Below, piece after piece: positions 26,501 to 37,472 of a stretch of DNA of 64,000 nt. The position numbers and the translations under genes were made by a program. The notes beneath the pieces were generated by a model. That model was not told the DNA's origin. It ran no database searches and was given only the letters and a program-made list of their open reading frames with translations. Each line of letters opens with the position of its first letter. Positions within the stretch are counted from its first letter, which is position 1. The stretch covers positions 9,463,266 to 9,527,265 of the forward strand of contig NC_071644.1 in NCBI RefSeq assembly GCF_014839835.1. Direction: 5' to 3'. This stretch comes from Dryobates pubescens. Lineage: Eukaryota; Chordata; Aves; Piciformes; Picidae.

Positions 26501-29019
26501 TTCCCAAATCCAGGAGGTTGAAAATCCACTTGGACACGCCACAGCCTGCCCCACTGCCTGGTGAACAACTCCCTTCTCTCTTCAAAACAGATGAAAGCCG
26601 AAGCACAGAGAACAGTTGCAGGCTGCTCAGCGAGGCATTCACATGGCACCCCCCAAGAGCACCTTCCCAGCCTGCCTCCATTCCTTATGCAGTTCTGGCA
26701 GCTACAGCACAGCCTGTGCCCAGGGGCAGCTGCTGGCAGTGCAGCAGGTGCCTGGCACCCAGCAGGAGACACCTACCCAGCAGGGGCTCCGTGACGTGGC
26801 TCAGGGACACGCAGCCCGGCGGCGTGAACTCCGTCTGCCCTATGTCACACTCCAGGTACTCCACAGAGGGGAGGCTGTGGGGACAGAACCTGGGCATCAG
26901 CTGCACCCACAGGGCACAATGCAGCCTGGAGCACAGCACAAGCACAGCCTGGTTTTGCTGCAGGGGGTCACAGTGAACAGCACAACTGAGCCACTGCTTG
27001 CCTCACTCCTGCCCTCACCCAGCAGGGCACTGAGAATGGCACTGCAGCAGCTCCAGAAACAGCAGCTCCAGTAACTGGAGGTGGCACTACCAGAGCACCC
27101 CATGCCACGCTAACTGGGCACCCTGAGACCAGCCACTGGAGAGCTATACACTTCATGGAGCCCTGAAAGTCAGGACAGGAAGCTCCTCCAGCTGCTCTAC
27201 CGGGACTCTCCCAGACCCCAGTTCCACCTCACTGGGTGTCTGAGTGGTGCAGCTCTCAGCTCCTCACTGTAACCAGCAGCCCAGCTGGTACAGGTGCCCC
27301 AGTGCCAGCCAGCAGCACCCAGCAGTATCTGAACAGAAATGGTGCACGAAGCAACTTGTCTAAGAGGAACCCAAGGCAAGAACAGACACTTCTGTGAGCT
27401 TCTGCCTGTTTGTTGCCAGCCCTGACAGCTTTTCCAAGAACCCTGGCAGGCAGCTTTCGTTCCCCTCTCCCAGCCCCCGCTGGGAACTGCGCAGGGCACG
27501 GGGACTCACCGGTTCAGCAGCAGATTGATCAGGTATCTGTTGAAGGTAGACTTGCCAGTGTTCTTGGGGCCACATACCAGAATGAGAGGAACACCTTCAT
27601 CTTCAGCTGCAAAGCAAAACATGCTCTGGAACGGCACAGCGCTGGCAGCTGCTCTGACGTGCTGCTTTCGGTGAGTTTGCTAAGAAATAAACCACCCAAA
27701 GCCTGGAAAAACCACAGCAGGCTGGGTGCGGCTGGCAAGCCCCAGCCCGGCGCGCCCAGGCCCTCACCACAGCAGGCTTGGATCAGCTCCTCCAGAGCCA
27801 GGACCATGCTTTCCGACACCAGCAGCCCGTGCTCAGGGCTGCACTTCACGATGCCAACAGAGGCCAGGACCGCATCCTCCGGCGCGAAGCTGGGCTCCTC
27901 CTTTCTCTGGGGAAGGCGGAAAGGCTCGGGGGCGTGCACGCGGGGGGCGGCGGGCCGGGGGGGCGTGCACGCCGGCGCGGGGGGCGGCGGGCCGGGGGGG
28001 CGTGCACGCCGGCGCGGGGGGCGGCGGGCCGGGGGGGCGTGCACGCCGGCGCGGGGGGCGGCGGGCCGGGGGGGCGTGCACGCCGGCGCGGGGGGCGGCG
28101 GGCCGGGGGGGCGTGCACGCCGGCGCGGGGGGCGGCGGGCCGGGGGGGCGTGCACGCCGGCGCGGGGGGCGGCGGGCCGGGGGGGCGTGCACGCCGGCGC
28201 GGGGGGCGGCGGGCCGGGGGGGCGTGCACGCCGGCGCGGGGGGCCGGGGGCGGGGCTCACCGGGGGCTCGAAGAGGCGCGAGAGCGGCGGGTGGCTGAGC
28301 AGGTACCGAGTCAGGGGCGTGTCCAGGTGCTCCAGCAGCACGAGCGCGCAGTCCGGCGCGAACCGCGACAGGGCCTGCACGCGCGCCTCTGCGGCGAGAC
28401 AGCGCCCTCAGCCGGCGGCCGGCGGCACGGCGCCCGCCCCGCGCCGCCAAATGGCGGCGGCCCCGCACCGCCCGCGAAATGGCGGCGGCCCCGCACCCGC
28501 GCGCCCTATCCCCCCCCCGGCGGCTGCACTCACGGCGGCGGACACCGTGCGCGCGCATGGCGGCGCGGGCGGCGGCGCGGAGCTGGCGGAGGTCGCCGCC
28601 GGGCGGGCGGGCGGGCGGCAGCGTCTCCAGCGTCAGCGCACAGTGCGTGGCGGGCGAGAAGACCGACAGCGGCGGCTGGTGCGGGGCCACGGCGAAGCCC
28701 AGCAGGCGGACGGCGCCGTAGAGGCAGCGCAGGCGACACTTCCCGGTGAAGGTCAGCGTCTGCGGGGACAGAGCGGTGAGCCGGCGGCCACGGAGAACCG
28801 GCGCGGCGGGGCCCGCCGCTGACTCACCTGCTGCGGAGCCAGGAGAAGGACGGCGGCGCCCTCCGCCGCCTCCACGGCCGCCAGACCCCCCTCGGCCGGC
28901 GGCACCATGCCGGCGCGGGCGAACGAGGCGGCGAACTCCTTCCAGGCCGTCTCCGCCCGGCCCCCGCGGCTCGGGCCCCGTCGGGGGCGGCGGGCCGGCG
29001 GGCCGCGCCGAGCGGGCAT
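23569..29019 (-). CDS. NOL9: Nucleolar protein 9, polynucleotide 5'-hydroxyl kinase
   Basis: Phosphorylates the 5' end of the 28S rRNA precursor after ITS2 cleavage, with the LAS1L complex in the nucleolus. Exons in transcript order: 28828-29019, 28534-28759, 28261-28388, 27768-27906, 27510-27606, 26777-26874, 26005-26166, 25559-25841, 25039-25150, 24672-24849, 23980-24113, 23569-23688; the sum is 1869 nt, 622 residues. The P-loop is GPKNTGKST in the 27510-27606 exon, followed by the conserved YLECDIGQTEFTPPG, VVNTMGWVKG, LIDLIRLLCPSHVVQ and AQTPVCDCLGFG blocks. The N-terminal region is shorter than in human (702 residues). An in-frame upstream ATG at 29082 is possible. The third intron is a tandem array (separate entry). 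The promoter is shared with TAS1R1. Confidence 0.95.
25385..25406. repeat. (CCCT)n microsatellite
   Basis: About five CCCT units in a NOL9 intron. Confidence 0.9.
27933..28250. repeat. 37-bp GC-rich tandem array filling NOL9 intron 3
   Basis: The word CGTGCAC recurs at 27933, 27964, 28001, 28038, 28075, 28112, 28149, 28186 and 28223: one 31-bp unit, then seven exact 37-bp steps and a partial last unit. Each unit has the 10-bp palindrome GCGTGCACGC and G runs of six, three and seven on the + strand, so quadruplex or hairpin formation is plausible. The array lies in a 354-bp intron (27907-28260), ending about 10 bp from the donor and 26 bp from the acceptor of the - strand gene. It is not a CRISPR array: there are no spacers. 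Confidence 0.95.
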
Positions 29020-29108
29020 GGCCACCGCAGCCTCCCTGGCCCCGCCCCCGGCCCCGCCCCTCGCCGCGCCGTTAAGAGGCACCGCCCGCCGCCCGGCGCC
29101 GCCCCGCC
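29020..29108. promoter_or_regulatory. Shared NOL9/TAS1R1 promoter interval
   Basis: Only 89 bp separate the two divergent start codons. It contains GC boxes (CCCCGCCCC-type words at 29041-29060) and no TATA box. Transcription starts of each gene probably lie within the other's first exon or this interval. Confidence 0.7.
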
Positions 29109-32100
29109 ATGCCGCTGCCCGCCCTGCTCTGCCTCTGCGCCGCCGCCGCCGCCTCCTTCTTCACCCGCACCGGCGATTACCGCCTGGCCGGACTCTTCTC
29201 GCTGCACCGCCCGCCGCCGCGGGCCGCTGCGCAGCCCTTCGTGGGCCGCTGCGACAAGTGAGCCCCCGGCGCCTGGCGCGGCCCCTGGTCCCCCGCCCCG
29301 GTGTGTCTGTTCCTCCCTAAAATGCGCTCCTGTGTCCGCGCAGCATCGCCGCCGCCAAGAGCCACGGCTACTGCCTGGCCCAAGCCATGCGCTTCGCCGT
29401 GGAGGAGATCAACAACTCCAGCGCCCTTCTGCCCAACATCACGCTGGGCTACGACATCCACGACGCCTGCTCGGAGCCTGCCACCCTGCACGCCGTGCTG
29501 CGAGCCCTCGCACGGAAAGGTGCCCAGGAGGTGGAGGTGCTTCCTGCCTTCCACCACTACCAGCCCGAGGCAGTGGCTGTCATCGGACCCGACAGCACCC
29601 AGCTGGCCCTCACCACGGCAGCCATCCTCGGTGTCTACCTTGTACCGGAGGTAAGTGTGGCTGCCTGGTGCATGGAAGAGAGGCATCCTGAGGAGAAATG
29701 TTCTGAGGGAGCATAGAGTTTCTCTATAGCAGCACATTCAGCTGCAGGTCTGCTGCCTGCCCAGCTCAGCCTCGCTGCAGCCAGGCTGCCTGTGCCCTTT
29801 CTCCTGGTCCCTTTGCAGATCAGCTATGAAGCCTCCGCGGCACCCCTGAGCCTGAAGCGGTTCTACCCCTCCTTCCTGCGCACCATTCCCAGCGACGAGC
29901 AGCAGGTGAGGGCCATCTTCCTGCTGCTGCAGCACTTCGGGTGGTCGTGGGTGGCCCTGCTGGGCAGCAACGACGCCTACGGCCGGGACAGCTCGGAGGC
30001 CCTCTACAAGCTGCTGGGCACAAGCAGTGTGTGCGTCGCCTACCGAGGGCTCATCCCCGCCGGCGCCGGTGCCGACGCCAGCAACCCAGAGCTTCACAAC
30101 CTGGTCAGGATCCTGAGGGATGTCAGGGTCAACGTCACCGTCGTCTTCGCCACCAGGCAAACCGTCATCCCCTTCTTTGAGGTGGTGCTGCAGAGGAACA
30201 TCACGGGCATGGTGTGGGTGGGCTCTGAGGACTGGCCCTTGGCACAGACCACCTGGCAGGTGCCTGGCATCAGGAGCATCGGCTCGGTGCTGGGGATGTC
30301 GGTCGAGAAGACAGAGCCTGAGGTGCTGGAGCGGTTTGCATCGTGGAAGGCAGCAGAGGAAACCGCTGCAGCTGAACGTGCTGGCAGCGCAGGGGCGGGT
30401 GTGGGGGGTGCAGAGAGCACCCAGCTGGCCTGCACCCAGCGCTGCACCAGCTGCCTCTCGCTCGCTACTGCTCCTGACATCTACGACGCTCAAGCCTCCT
30501 TCAATGTCTACTCTGCTGTCTACGCCGTGGCCCACGGCCTGCACGCCCTGCTGGGCTGCGCCTCGGGGGCCTGCAGCAAGCGCACTGTGTACCCCTGGCA
30601 GGTAAGAGCACCGTGAGGAATGATCTTCCCTGTGTGCCCAGGAGCATTCTACCCCTCTGAAACCCTCGTGTCCAGGTGAAGAGCCTTGCAGGCTTCAGCC
30701 ACCCATCACAGTCAGAGCAGCCTGGGCCCAGACACAGGCCTCACCCTAGGTCACTTCTGTAGCTGGGTCTGTGCCAGCTGTTGAGAGAGAAGGCAGAGCA
30801 GAGAGGGGTCCTCCTCTAGCACACTTCCCTCCCAAGGCAAGACACGGCCCAGTGGGAGGCTTGTCAGCCAGAAGGGCTTCTCCTTCCCTGTCGTTTACAG
30901 CTCCTAGCAAGAATCAAGCAAGTGAACTTCAGCCTGCACGGGAGCCGCGTCTCCTTCGACGGCAGCGGGGACATCCGCAAGGGCTACGACGTGGTCATGT
31001 GGAACTGGAGCGGCCCCAGCTGGGCCTTCGACGTGATCGGAACCTTCCGGGTGAGCCCTGACAGGCTCAGCATCGCCCAGGGCACGATCCTCTGGCACAC
31101 AGGGGACCACCAGGTACTCTCCTGCATCCAGATCTTACTTATTGCTCACTGCCAAGCCGGCTGCATCCTCCTGCCTGCTGCTCACCTACCTGACCCTCGC
31201 TGCTCCCGACAGGCTCCCAGCTCCGTGTGCTCCGAGCCCTGCCAGCCTGGGCACAAGCGGCTGCAGCGGAGCCGCCACCACTGCTGCTTCAGCTGTGTGC
31301 CCTGCCCCTCGGGAACCTTCCTGAACAGATCAGGTCAGTCTGCCCCACGGGGCTATGGCCTCCCTGCACAGCTCCCCTGCCCAGGCCAGGCCTTGTCCTT
31401 CCAGCAGCCTCTTGCTGCCATCCCACTCTTCCCTCCTGCTCCCTTTCCCTCCCCTGGTCACTAAAGTCCCTGACCTGTCCTGAACGCAGTGGATTTGACT
31501 GCATTTGCTTCCCTGTGGGTATGCAAAGCCCACAGCTGTGCCCACAGCCGGCAGAGACAGCACCAGCAGAGCCCCTTCTGCTGCGGCCAGGGGGACAAGG
31601 GATGTCCGGCACCACATCCTCCATGAGGGAAATCCAACCCAGTGGTTGCCTCCGAGCTCCAGGTGGCACTCAGGCCTTCCGCACAACCTGCTCAGTGGCA
31701 GCTAGCATATGGAAATGCCTCCTGCCTGGGACAGCTGGCAGAAATCTCCTGCCTCCACGTCACCAGCCACAACAAACAGGTGGTTTGGCAGCCTTAGCCT
31801 GCACACAGGCTGAGGGGAATGGAAAGGGTCAGCTCTGGGTGAGAATGGGGGCCCCCAGATACAACCAGTCAGTGTTCCTGCCCCATCTACAGAGGGGCAG
31901 CAGCTGCAGACCCCTCCACAGGTCACAGCTGGACACCTGAGCCCATTTCCACCCACAGCCCACATGCCTCTGAACCTCAGCTGGCCCAGCTGAGCCCCTG
32001 CCAGAGCCTGGGGCACATCTCTTACCAGGGTCCATGGAGTGTGAGATGTCTTTGTCATCACCTGGGCTCATGTCCTCCACAGACCTCTACAGCTGCCAGT

Positions 32101-33014
32101 CCTGCAGGAGAGATGAGTGGGCCCCAGCAGGGAGCGAGGCTTGCTTCAGCCGCACCGTTGAGTTTCTGTCCTGGTCCGAACCCATCTCCTGTGTACTGCT
32201 GACCCTCATTGCCGCCCTCCTGCTGCTCATGGCAGGGCTGGCTGTGCTCTTTGCCCTCAATGCCTCCACACCAGTGGTCAAGTCAGCGGGTGGGAACATG
32301 TGCTTCCTCATGCTGGGTTCTCTGGCCTGTGCCTGCAGCAGCCTCTTCTGCTACTTCGGGGAGCCTACTTGGCACTCATGCCTGCTGCGGCTCCCCCTCT
32401 TTGCCATCAGCTTCACTGCCTTCCTGTCGTGCGTGGCAACGCGCTCCTTCCAGATCATCTGCATCTTCAAGCTGAACGCGCGCTGCCCGGCGCTGTACGA
32501 GGCCTGGCTGCGCTGCAGGGGGCCAGTGCTCTTCATCGCGGCCAGCACGGCGGCCCAGGCGCTGCTCTGCCTGGTCTCGGAAGCCATCAGCCCCTCGGCG
32601 CCGCGCATGGACTACGGTGCGGCGGCCGACCGGGTGCTGCTGGAGTGCGGCCGGAACGACGCGACGAGCAGGACGGCCGTGACCGCCTACACCGTGCTGC
32701 TCAGCGTCTGCTGCTTCACCCTCAGCTACGCGGGCAAGGATCTACCCGCCAGCTACAACGAGGCCAAGTGCTTGACCTGCAGCCTGCTGCTGCACCTCGC
32801 CTGCTCCGCGGCCGTGCTGTGCACGCAGGACGCGTTGCGCGGGCGGGACGAGGCGGCGGCCCAGGTGCTCGGCTACCTCTGCACGGTGGGCGCGCTGCTG
32901 GGCGGCTTCTTCCTCCCGAAGGCCTTCGTGATCGTGCTGCGGCCGCACCTCAACACTCCCGAGCACTTCCAGATGGCGATCCAGCGCTATACGCGGCGCC
33001 TGGCCGACGCCTGA
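29109..33014 (+). CDS. TAS1R1: Taste receptor type 1 member 1
   Basis: Class C GPCR that pairs with TAS1R3 as an amino-acid (umami) receptor; in some birds the pair has gained sugar response. Exons 29109-29257, 29344-29650, 29819-30601, 30901-31113, 31213-31333 and 32083-33014 give 834 residues with no break, the usual family length. The order is signal peptide (MPLPALLCLCAAAAA), Venus-flytrap ligand domain (AMRFAVEEINNSSALLPNIT, FLRTIPSDEQQ, HFGWSWVALLGSNDAYG), a nine-cysteine linker (CSEPCQPGHKRLQRSRHHCC and SCQSCRRDEW), then seven membrane helices. The family motif near helix 7, usually PKCYVIL, reads PKAFVIV. The last exon becomes very GC-rich from about 32480 as it enters the ZBTB48 CpG island. 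TAS1R1 rather than TAS1R3 is favoured by the flanking genes. Confidence 0.93.
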
Positions 33015-33206
33015 GCAGCGCGGGGCCGGCCCCGCCGCCGCCGTGCCCGCGGCCGGCTGCCCGAGGCGGTGCCCGCCCCCTCCCCTCCCTCCCCTGCGGC
33101 TCCGCTTCGTCACTTCCGGCGCGCCGCAGCCCGGCGCGCGCGCGCCACTTCCGGCACGCTGCCAAGATGGCGGCGGCGCTGCTCGGGCCCCGGTAGCGGC
33201 GCGGCC
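33015..33206 (+). promoter_or_regulatory. ZBTB48: ZBTB48 promoter and TAS1R1 3' flank
   Basis: 192 bp between the TAS1R1 stop and the ZBTB48 start. Two ETS/GABP-type sites ACTTCCGG (33112-33119, 33147-33154) and one YY1-type site AAGATGGCGGC (33164-33174) sit in a CpG island without TATA, typical of a housekeeping promoter. No AATAAA or ATTAAA for TAS1R1 is present. Confidence 0.75.
33167..33196 (+). other. Upstream ORF in the ZBTB48 leader (nine codons)
   Basis: The ATG inside the YY1-type motif opens MAAALLGPR and stops at TAG, ending 10 bp before the ZBTB48 ATG. It matters only if transcription starts upstream of 33167. Confidence 0.5.
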
Positions 33207-36200
33207 ATGGCGGCGGCAGCGGCGCACAGTGTCCGCGTCCTGCGCGAGCTGAACCGGCAGCGCGTGGCCGGCCAGTTCTGCGATGCGACGCTGGGCGTGG
33301 GCGGGCGGGAGTTCCGCGCCCACTGGCCGGTGCTGGCCAGCTGCTCCCGCTTCTTCCGCGCCCGGGAGCCCGGCGGGCCGGTGGCGCTGCCCGAGGGTCT
33401 CGCCGACACTTTCCAGCTCCTCCTCGACTTCTTTTACACCGGCCGCCTGGCACTTACCGCCCACAACCGCGCCCGGCTCCTGGCCGCGGCCGAGGAGCTC
33501 GGCGTTCCCGACGCCGTTGCGCTCTGCCGCGCCTTCCGTCCCGCCGGTCCCCGCCAGCGGCCCCGCCGCCCCGCCACCTCCGCCCTGAGCCGCCTGGGGG
33601 AGGCGGACAGCGTGGCCGTGGCAGCCCCACAGCCTAGCGGCCCGGCGGTGCGTGATGGGGACGGGAGGGCGAGAAGAAGCGAGGGGGGCGGCCGCCCTGC
33701 GGGCGAGGCGCGGTGACGGCAGCCTGTCCCCTCGCAGGCCACCCCCCCGGCCCCGGAGGAGGCGGTGGGTGACGGCGGGGCAGGGGACAGCGACACCGAG
33801 CCCCTCTCCGAGAAAAAGGCCTTGCGGAACAAAAAGAGCCCCCCGCCGGGGAAGGCGCCCGGCGGCACGGGGACGGCGGGGAGCAGAAAAGGTACAGCGG
33901 CGCCGGTCGAGTGCCCCACATGTCATAAAACCTTCCTCAGCAAATATTACCTTAAAGTGCACAACAGGTAAACGCTGCGGCTTCGGCTCCTCCTTCCCTC
34001 GCGTCCCTGCGCCGCGCCCCCGGCGGCTCAGCCCTCCCGCGGGGTGTCGAAGGGCTCAGCTCGCAGCCAGATGGTCTCAACGCCTCGGTGCCCCCCGGGA
34101 GGACAGAGGGGGTCCCCTTTGGCCCGGCGCGGGGATCGCTTTGCACTGGGGTGGTTCTGCAGTCCTGAAATGGTTCCGAGGGCTGCAGCGCCTGGGCTGG
34201 GGTCCTCCAGTGGCTGGGGCAGCCTGGGGCTAGGAAGGGGCATGGAGGTGGCCAGTGGCAGATCCTGGCTCTGGGCTTCCAGGATCCATGCGGGGTTGTG
34301 GGGAGCACACTGGCATGGTAAGGGGTGACCAAAGCAGGTACCCACAGAGGGGGTGCAAGCTCTTGCTTGGCTTGGTGTGCCCAGGGGGACCTTGGCCTTG
34401 TGAATGGAGGTTTCACAGAGCACAGGGGCTGCCAGCAGCTGGACCGAGAGCTGGGTAGCAGGCAGCTTCTAGGCAAGGGAACGTTGGTGCTGGGGGGTGC
34501 CAGGGGTCTGGTCCCCCCTGGGGTCTGCACCGGGCCTGCTCCTGCGTCCCTGCCGTGGGGCTGGCAGCGAGGGGTGCCCTGCGCTTGCGCTCCCCAGGAA
34601 ACACACTGGAGAGAAACCCTTTGAGTGCTCCAAGTGTGGCAAATGCTACTTCAGGAAGGAGAACCTCCTGGAGCACGAGGCCCGGAACTGCATGAACCGC
34701 GCGGAGCAGGTAGGGGCAGGAGGCTGCTGTGGGAAGCCAGCGGTGCTGTGCAGGAGCAGGATTGGAGCCTCTTCCCTGGCCTGCTCAGCCCACATGCCCC
34801 ACACAGAGCATCCCACAGCCAGGGCCTCCCCCTCCTGCTGCCGGTGAGGCCGGCAGCAGCTCACCTCTGGCCATTTCCAGGCCGTGAGGACCTCTGTGCC
34901 GCCGATCAGCCAGGTCCCCACGCAGGGCTGAGCCAGGCTGCTGCGCTCTGGGGCTGCTGACGCCTGCCCCCTGTCTTGCAGGTGTTCAGCTGCTCGGTCT
35001 GCCAGGAGGCCTTCAAGAGGCGCATGGAGCTGCGGCTGCACATGGTGTCACACACCGGGGAGATGCCCTACAAGGTCAGCGGTGCCTGGCTGGCTGCTGG
35101 CAGGGAGGGAGGGGGCAGCCTGGCCCAGCCCGGCAGGGGAGCCGAGCGCTGGAGCTCGGTGAGGGCCATGCCCAGGCTCTGAGCCAGGATGTGCTCTGAG
35201 GAGTTCTCACGGCCAGGGGCTTCCTGCAGCCTGCTGGGGCTTCCACCTCAGAGCAATGCTGCCCTGCCCCGCAGGCTGCCGCTCCTCTTGTGCAGAAAGG
35301 GCTGCCTGGGGGCTGCTGGAAGCTGACCCCGCTCCTCACCTGCCTTGCAGTGCTCCTCCTGTGCCCAGCAGTTCATGCAGAAGAAGGACCTGCAGAGCCA
35401 CATGATCAAGCTGCACGGTGCACCAAAGCCCCACGCGGTAAGGGAGCAGGGGTGGACTTCAGGGGGGAATCATCCTGTGCTCAGTCCTGGCCTAGGGACT
35501 GCTGCACATCATCCTGCCTAGCTCTGGGGAGCGGTGTTGCTGGTGCCGCTGGGTTTGTCCTGGGCACAGGAGCAGCTCTTGTCACTTCCTCGGCTAGTGG
35601 CCCCAAGCACTGCCCTTGTCAGGCTGCCTCCTCTCAGGCGGTGGCTCAGAGCTGTGGGTGCTGCCGCAGGCGGCACCAGGAGGGCCCCGGAGCGGCAGGC
35701 GGAGGGCCGGGGCGCGGGCAGCCAGCAGGGCAGTGCAGGCACAGCTCCTAACCCTGCGCTCTCCTGTGGCCTTCCAGTGCTCGACCTGCTCCAAGTGCTT
35801 TCTGTCTCGGACAGAGCTGCGCCTGCACGAGGCCTTCAAGCACCGTGGAGAGAAGCTGTTTGTGTGTGAGGAGTGTGGGCACAGGGCCTCCAGCCGCAAC
35901 GGCCTGCAGATGCACATCAAGGCCAAGCACAGGTACGACACTGCCGGCGTCCTCCCTCCGCCCTGCCTCTGCTTCCTCCCTCAGGGGCACCCGAATGGGT
36001 GGAGGGTGGCAGGAAGCCCCTTCCTAGAGGTGCCAGCTGAGACCGAGTGGGGTCTAATTGCAAGAACGTTGGGCAAGGAGCAGCAGCTGGGCCGAGGGCT
36101 GCAGGTAAGCTGTGGCTGCCCACAGGAACGAGCGGCCCTACATCTGCGAGTTCTGCCACCACGCCTTCACGCAGAAGGCCAACCTGAACATGCACCTGCG

Positions 36201-37338
36201 CACCCACACCGGGGAGAAGCCCTTCCAGTGCCACCTCTGCGGCAAGACCTTCAGGACACAAGGTACAGCTGGGGCTGGTGGTGCCGAGATCTCTGGCCTG
36301 GCATCCCAGGTGTCCAGAAAGCAGCTGTGCTGGAAACCTGCCTGCTCCTGCCTGCTTCCTGCGGGCAGCAGAGCCACCCTCGTCAGCATGTGCTGGCTGA
36401 GGAGGGAACGGTCCTCTTGTCCCTGGTACCCTCACGGCACCAAAGGGGAAGAAATTGGAGGCCTCCCCAGTGAGAGTCAGCCTGGAGCGGCAGCTTGCTG
36501 CTCGCACCGTTCCGAGCCGTGACAGGCAGCCTGGCACAGCATGACTGCCAGCGCCTGCCGTGGCGTGGCTCGGGCACGTGCCGGGGGCAGGCCCCGTGGC
36601 GCTGACCTGTGCCTGCCCGTGCCACGGCAGCGAGCCTGGACAAGCACAACCGGACACACACCGGGGAGCGGCCCTTCGGCTGCGAGTTCTGCGAGCAGCG
36701 CTTCACCGAGAAGGGGCCCTTGCTGCGGCACGTCGCCAGCCGCCACCAGGAGGGGCGGCCACACTTCTGCCAGATCTGCGGGAAGACCTTCAAAGGTGAG
36801 AGCAGGGCACGGCCCCGGCGCCCGCCCCGCTCCCGCGGCCTCACGCTGGGCACGGCCGGCGCGGGGCTGCCGCCAAAGGGCTCTCCCTTCCCCCCGCAGC
36901 TGTGGAGCAGCTGCGCGTCCACGTCCGCCGGCACAAGGGCGTCAGGAAGTTCGAGTGCTCCGAGTGTGGCTACAAGTTCACGCGGCAGGTGAGGTCCTGC
37001 CCTGGGCACCCTCGTGGGGTGCCCTGTGCCGGGGAGCCAGCCCTGAGCAGCCGCTCCCGTTGCAGGCTCACCTGAGGCGCCACATGGAGATCCACGACCG
37101 GGTGGAGAACTACAACCCGCGGCAGCGCAAGCTGCGGAACCTGGTGATCGAGGACGAGAAGGCCGTGGTGGTGGCGCTGCAGCCGCCCGAGCTGGAGGTG
37201 GGCTCGGCCGAGGTGATCGTGCAGTCCCTGTCCCATGGCCCCCTGCCCGAGGAGATCCCTGTGGGGAGGCTCTCGCCGGTGGATGTCATAGAGCAGGCCC
37301 TGATCTTGACGACACTCCCTGAGCACTGCGGAACGTAG
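33207..37338 (+). CDS. ZBTB48: ZBTB48 / TZAP, telomere-binding zinc finger protein
   Basis: BTB-zinc finger protein that binds TTAGGG repeats and trims long telomeres; also a transcription factor. Exons: 33207-33647, 33738-33967, 34598-34709, 34982-35074, 35351-35437, 35778-35932, 36126-36262, 36631-36795, 36900-36988, 37066-37338; 593 residues (human 688). An N-terminal BTB domain ([20 protein letters not shown] to [12 protein letters not shown]) is followed by an acidic/basic linker and a run of about eleven C2H2 fingers, from [17 protein letters not shown] to [21 protein letters not shown], with HTGEKPF linkers. The last finger and the basic segment after it ([10 protein letters not shown]) correspond to the telomere-binding part. 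The shorter length lies in the linker. Confidence 0.95.
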
Positions 37339-37466
37339 CAGGCAGCCACAGGGCCTTCAGCGAACAGCCTGGGGCTGGAGCTGCTCCCACCCGACTGCAG
37401 GAACCTGAAGTTACAATCAGGCCCCAGAGGAGGGGCTGGGCCTGAAGCTCCTCCTAAGGCTCCTTT

Positions 37467-37472
37467 AATAAA
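37467..37472 (+). terminator. ZBTB48: Poly(A) signal AATAAA of ZBTB48
   Basis: AATAAA 129 bp after the stop; the convergent KLHL21 signal is about 620 bp further on. Confidence 0.85.

Noticed and set aside
27933-28250. Regular 37-bp direct repeats that could be mistaken for a CRISPR array
   Set aside because: Units are contiguous without spacers and lie in a vertebrate intron.
27410-28822. 470-codon + strand open frame through the tandem array
   Set aside because: Antisense to NOL9; stop-free because the repeat lacks stops in several frames.
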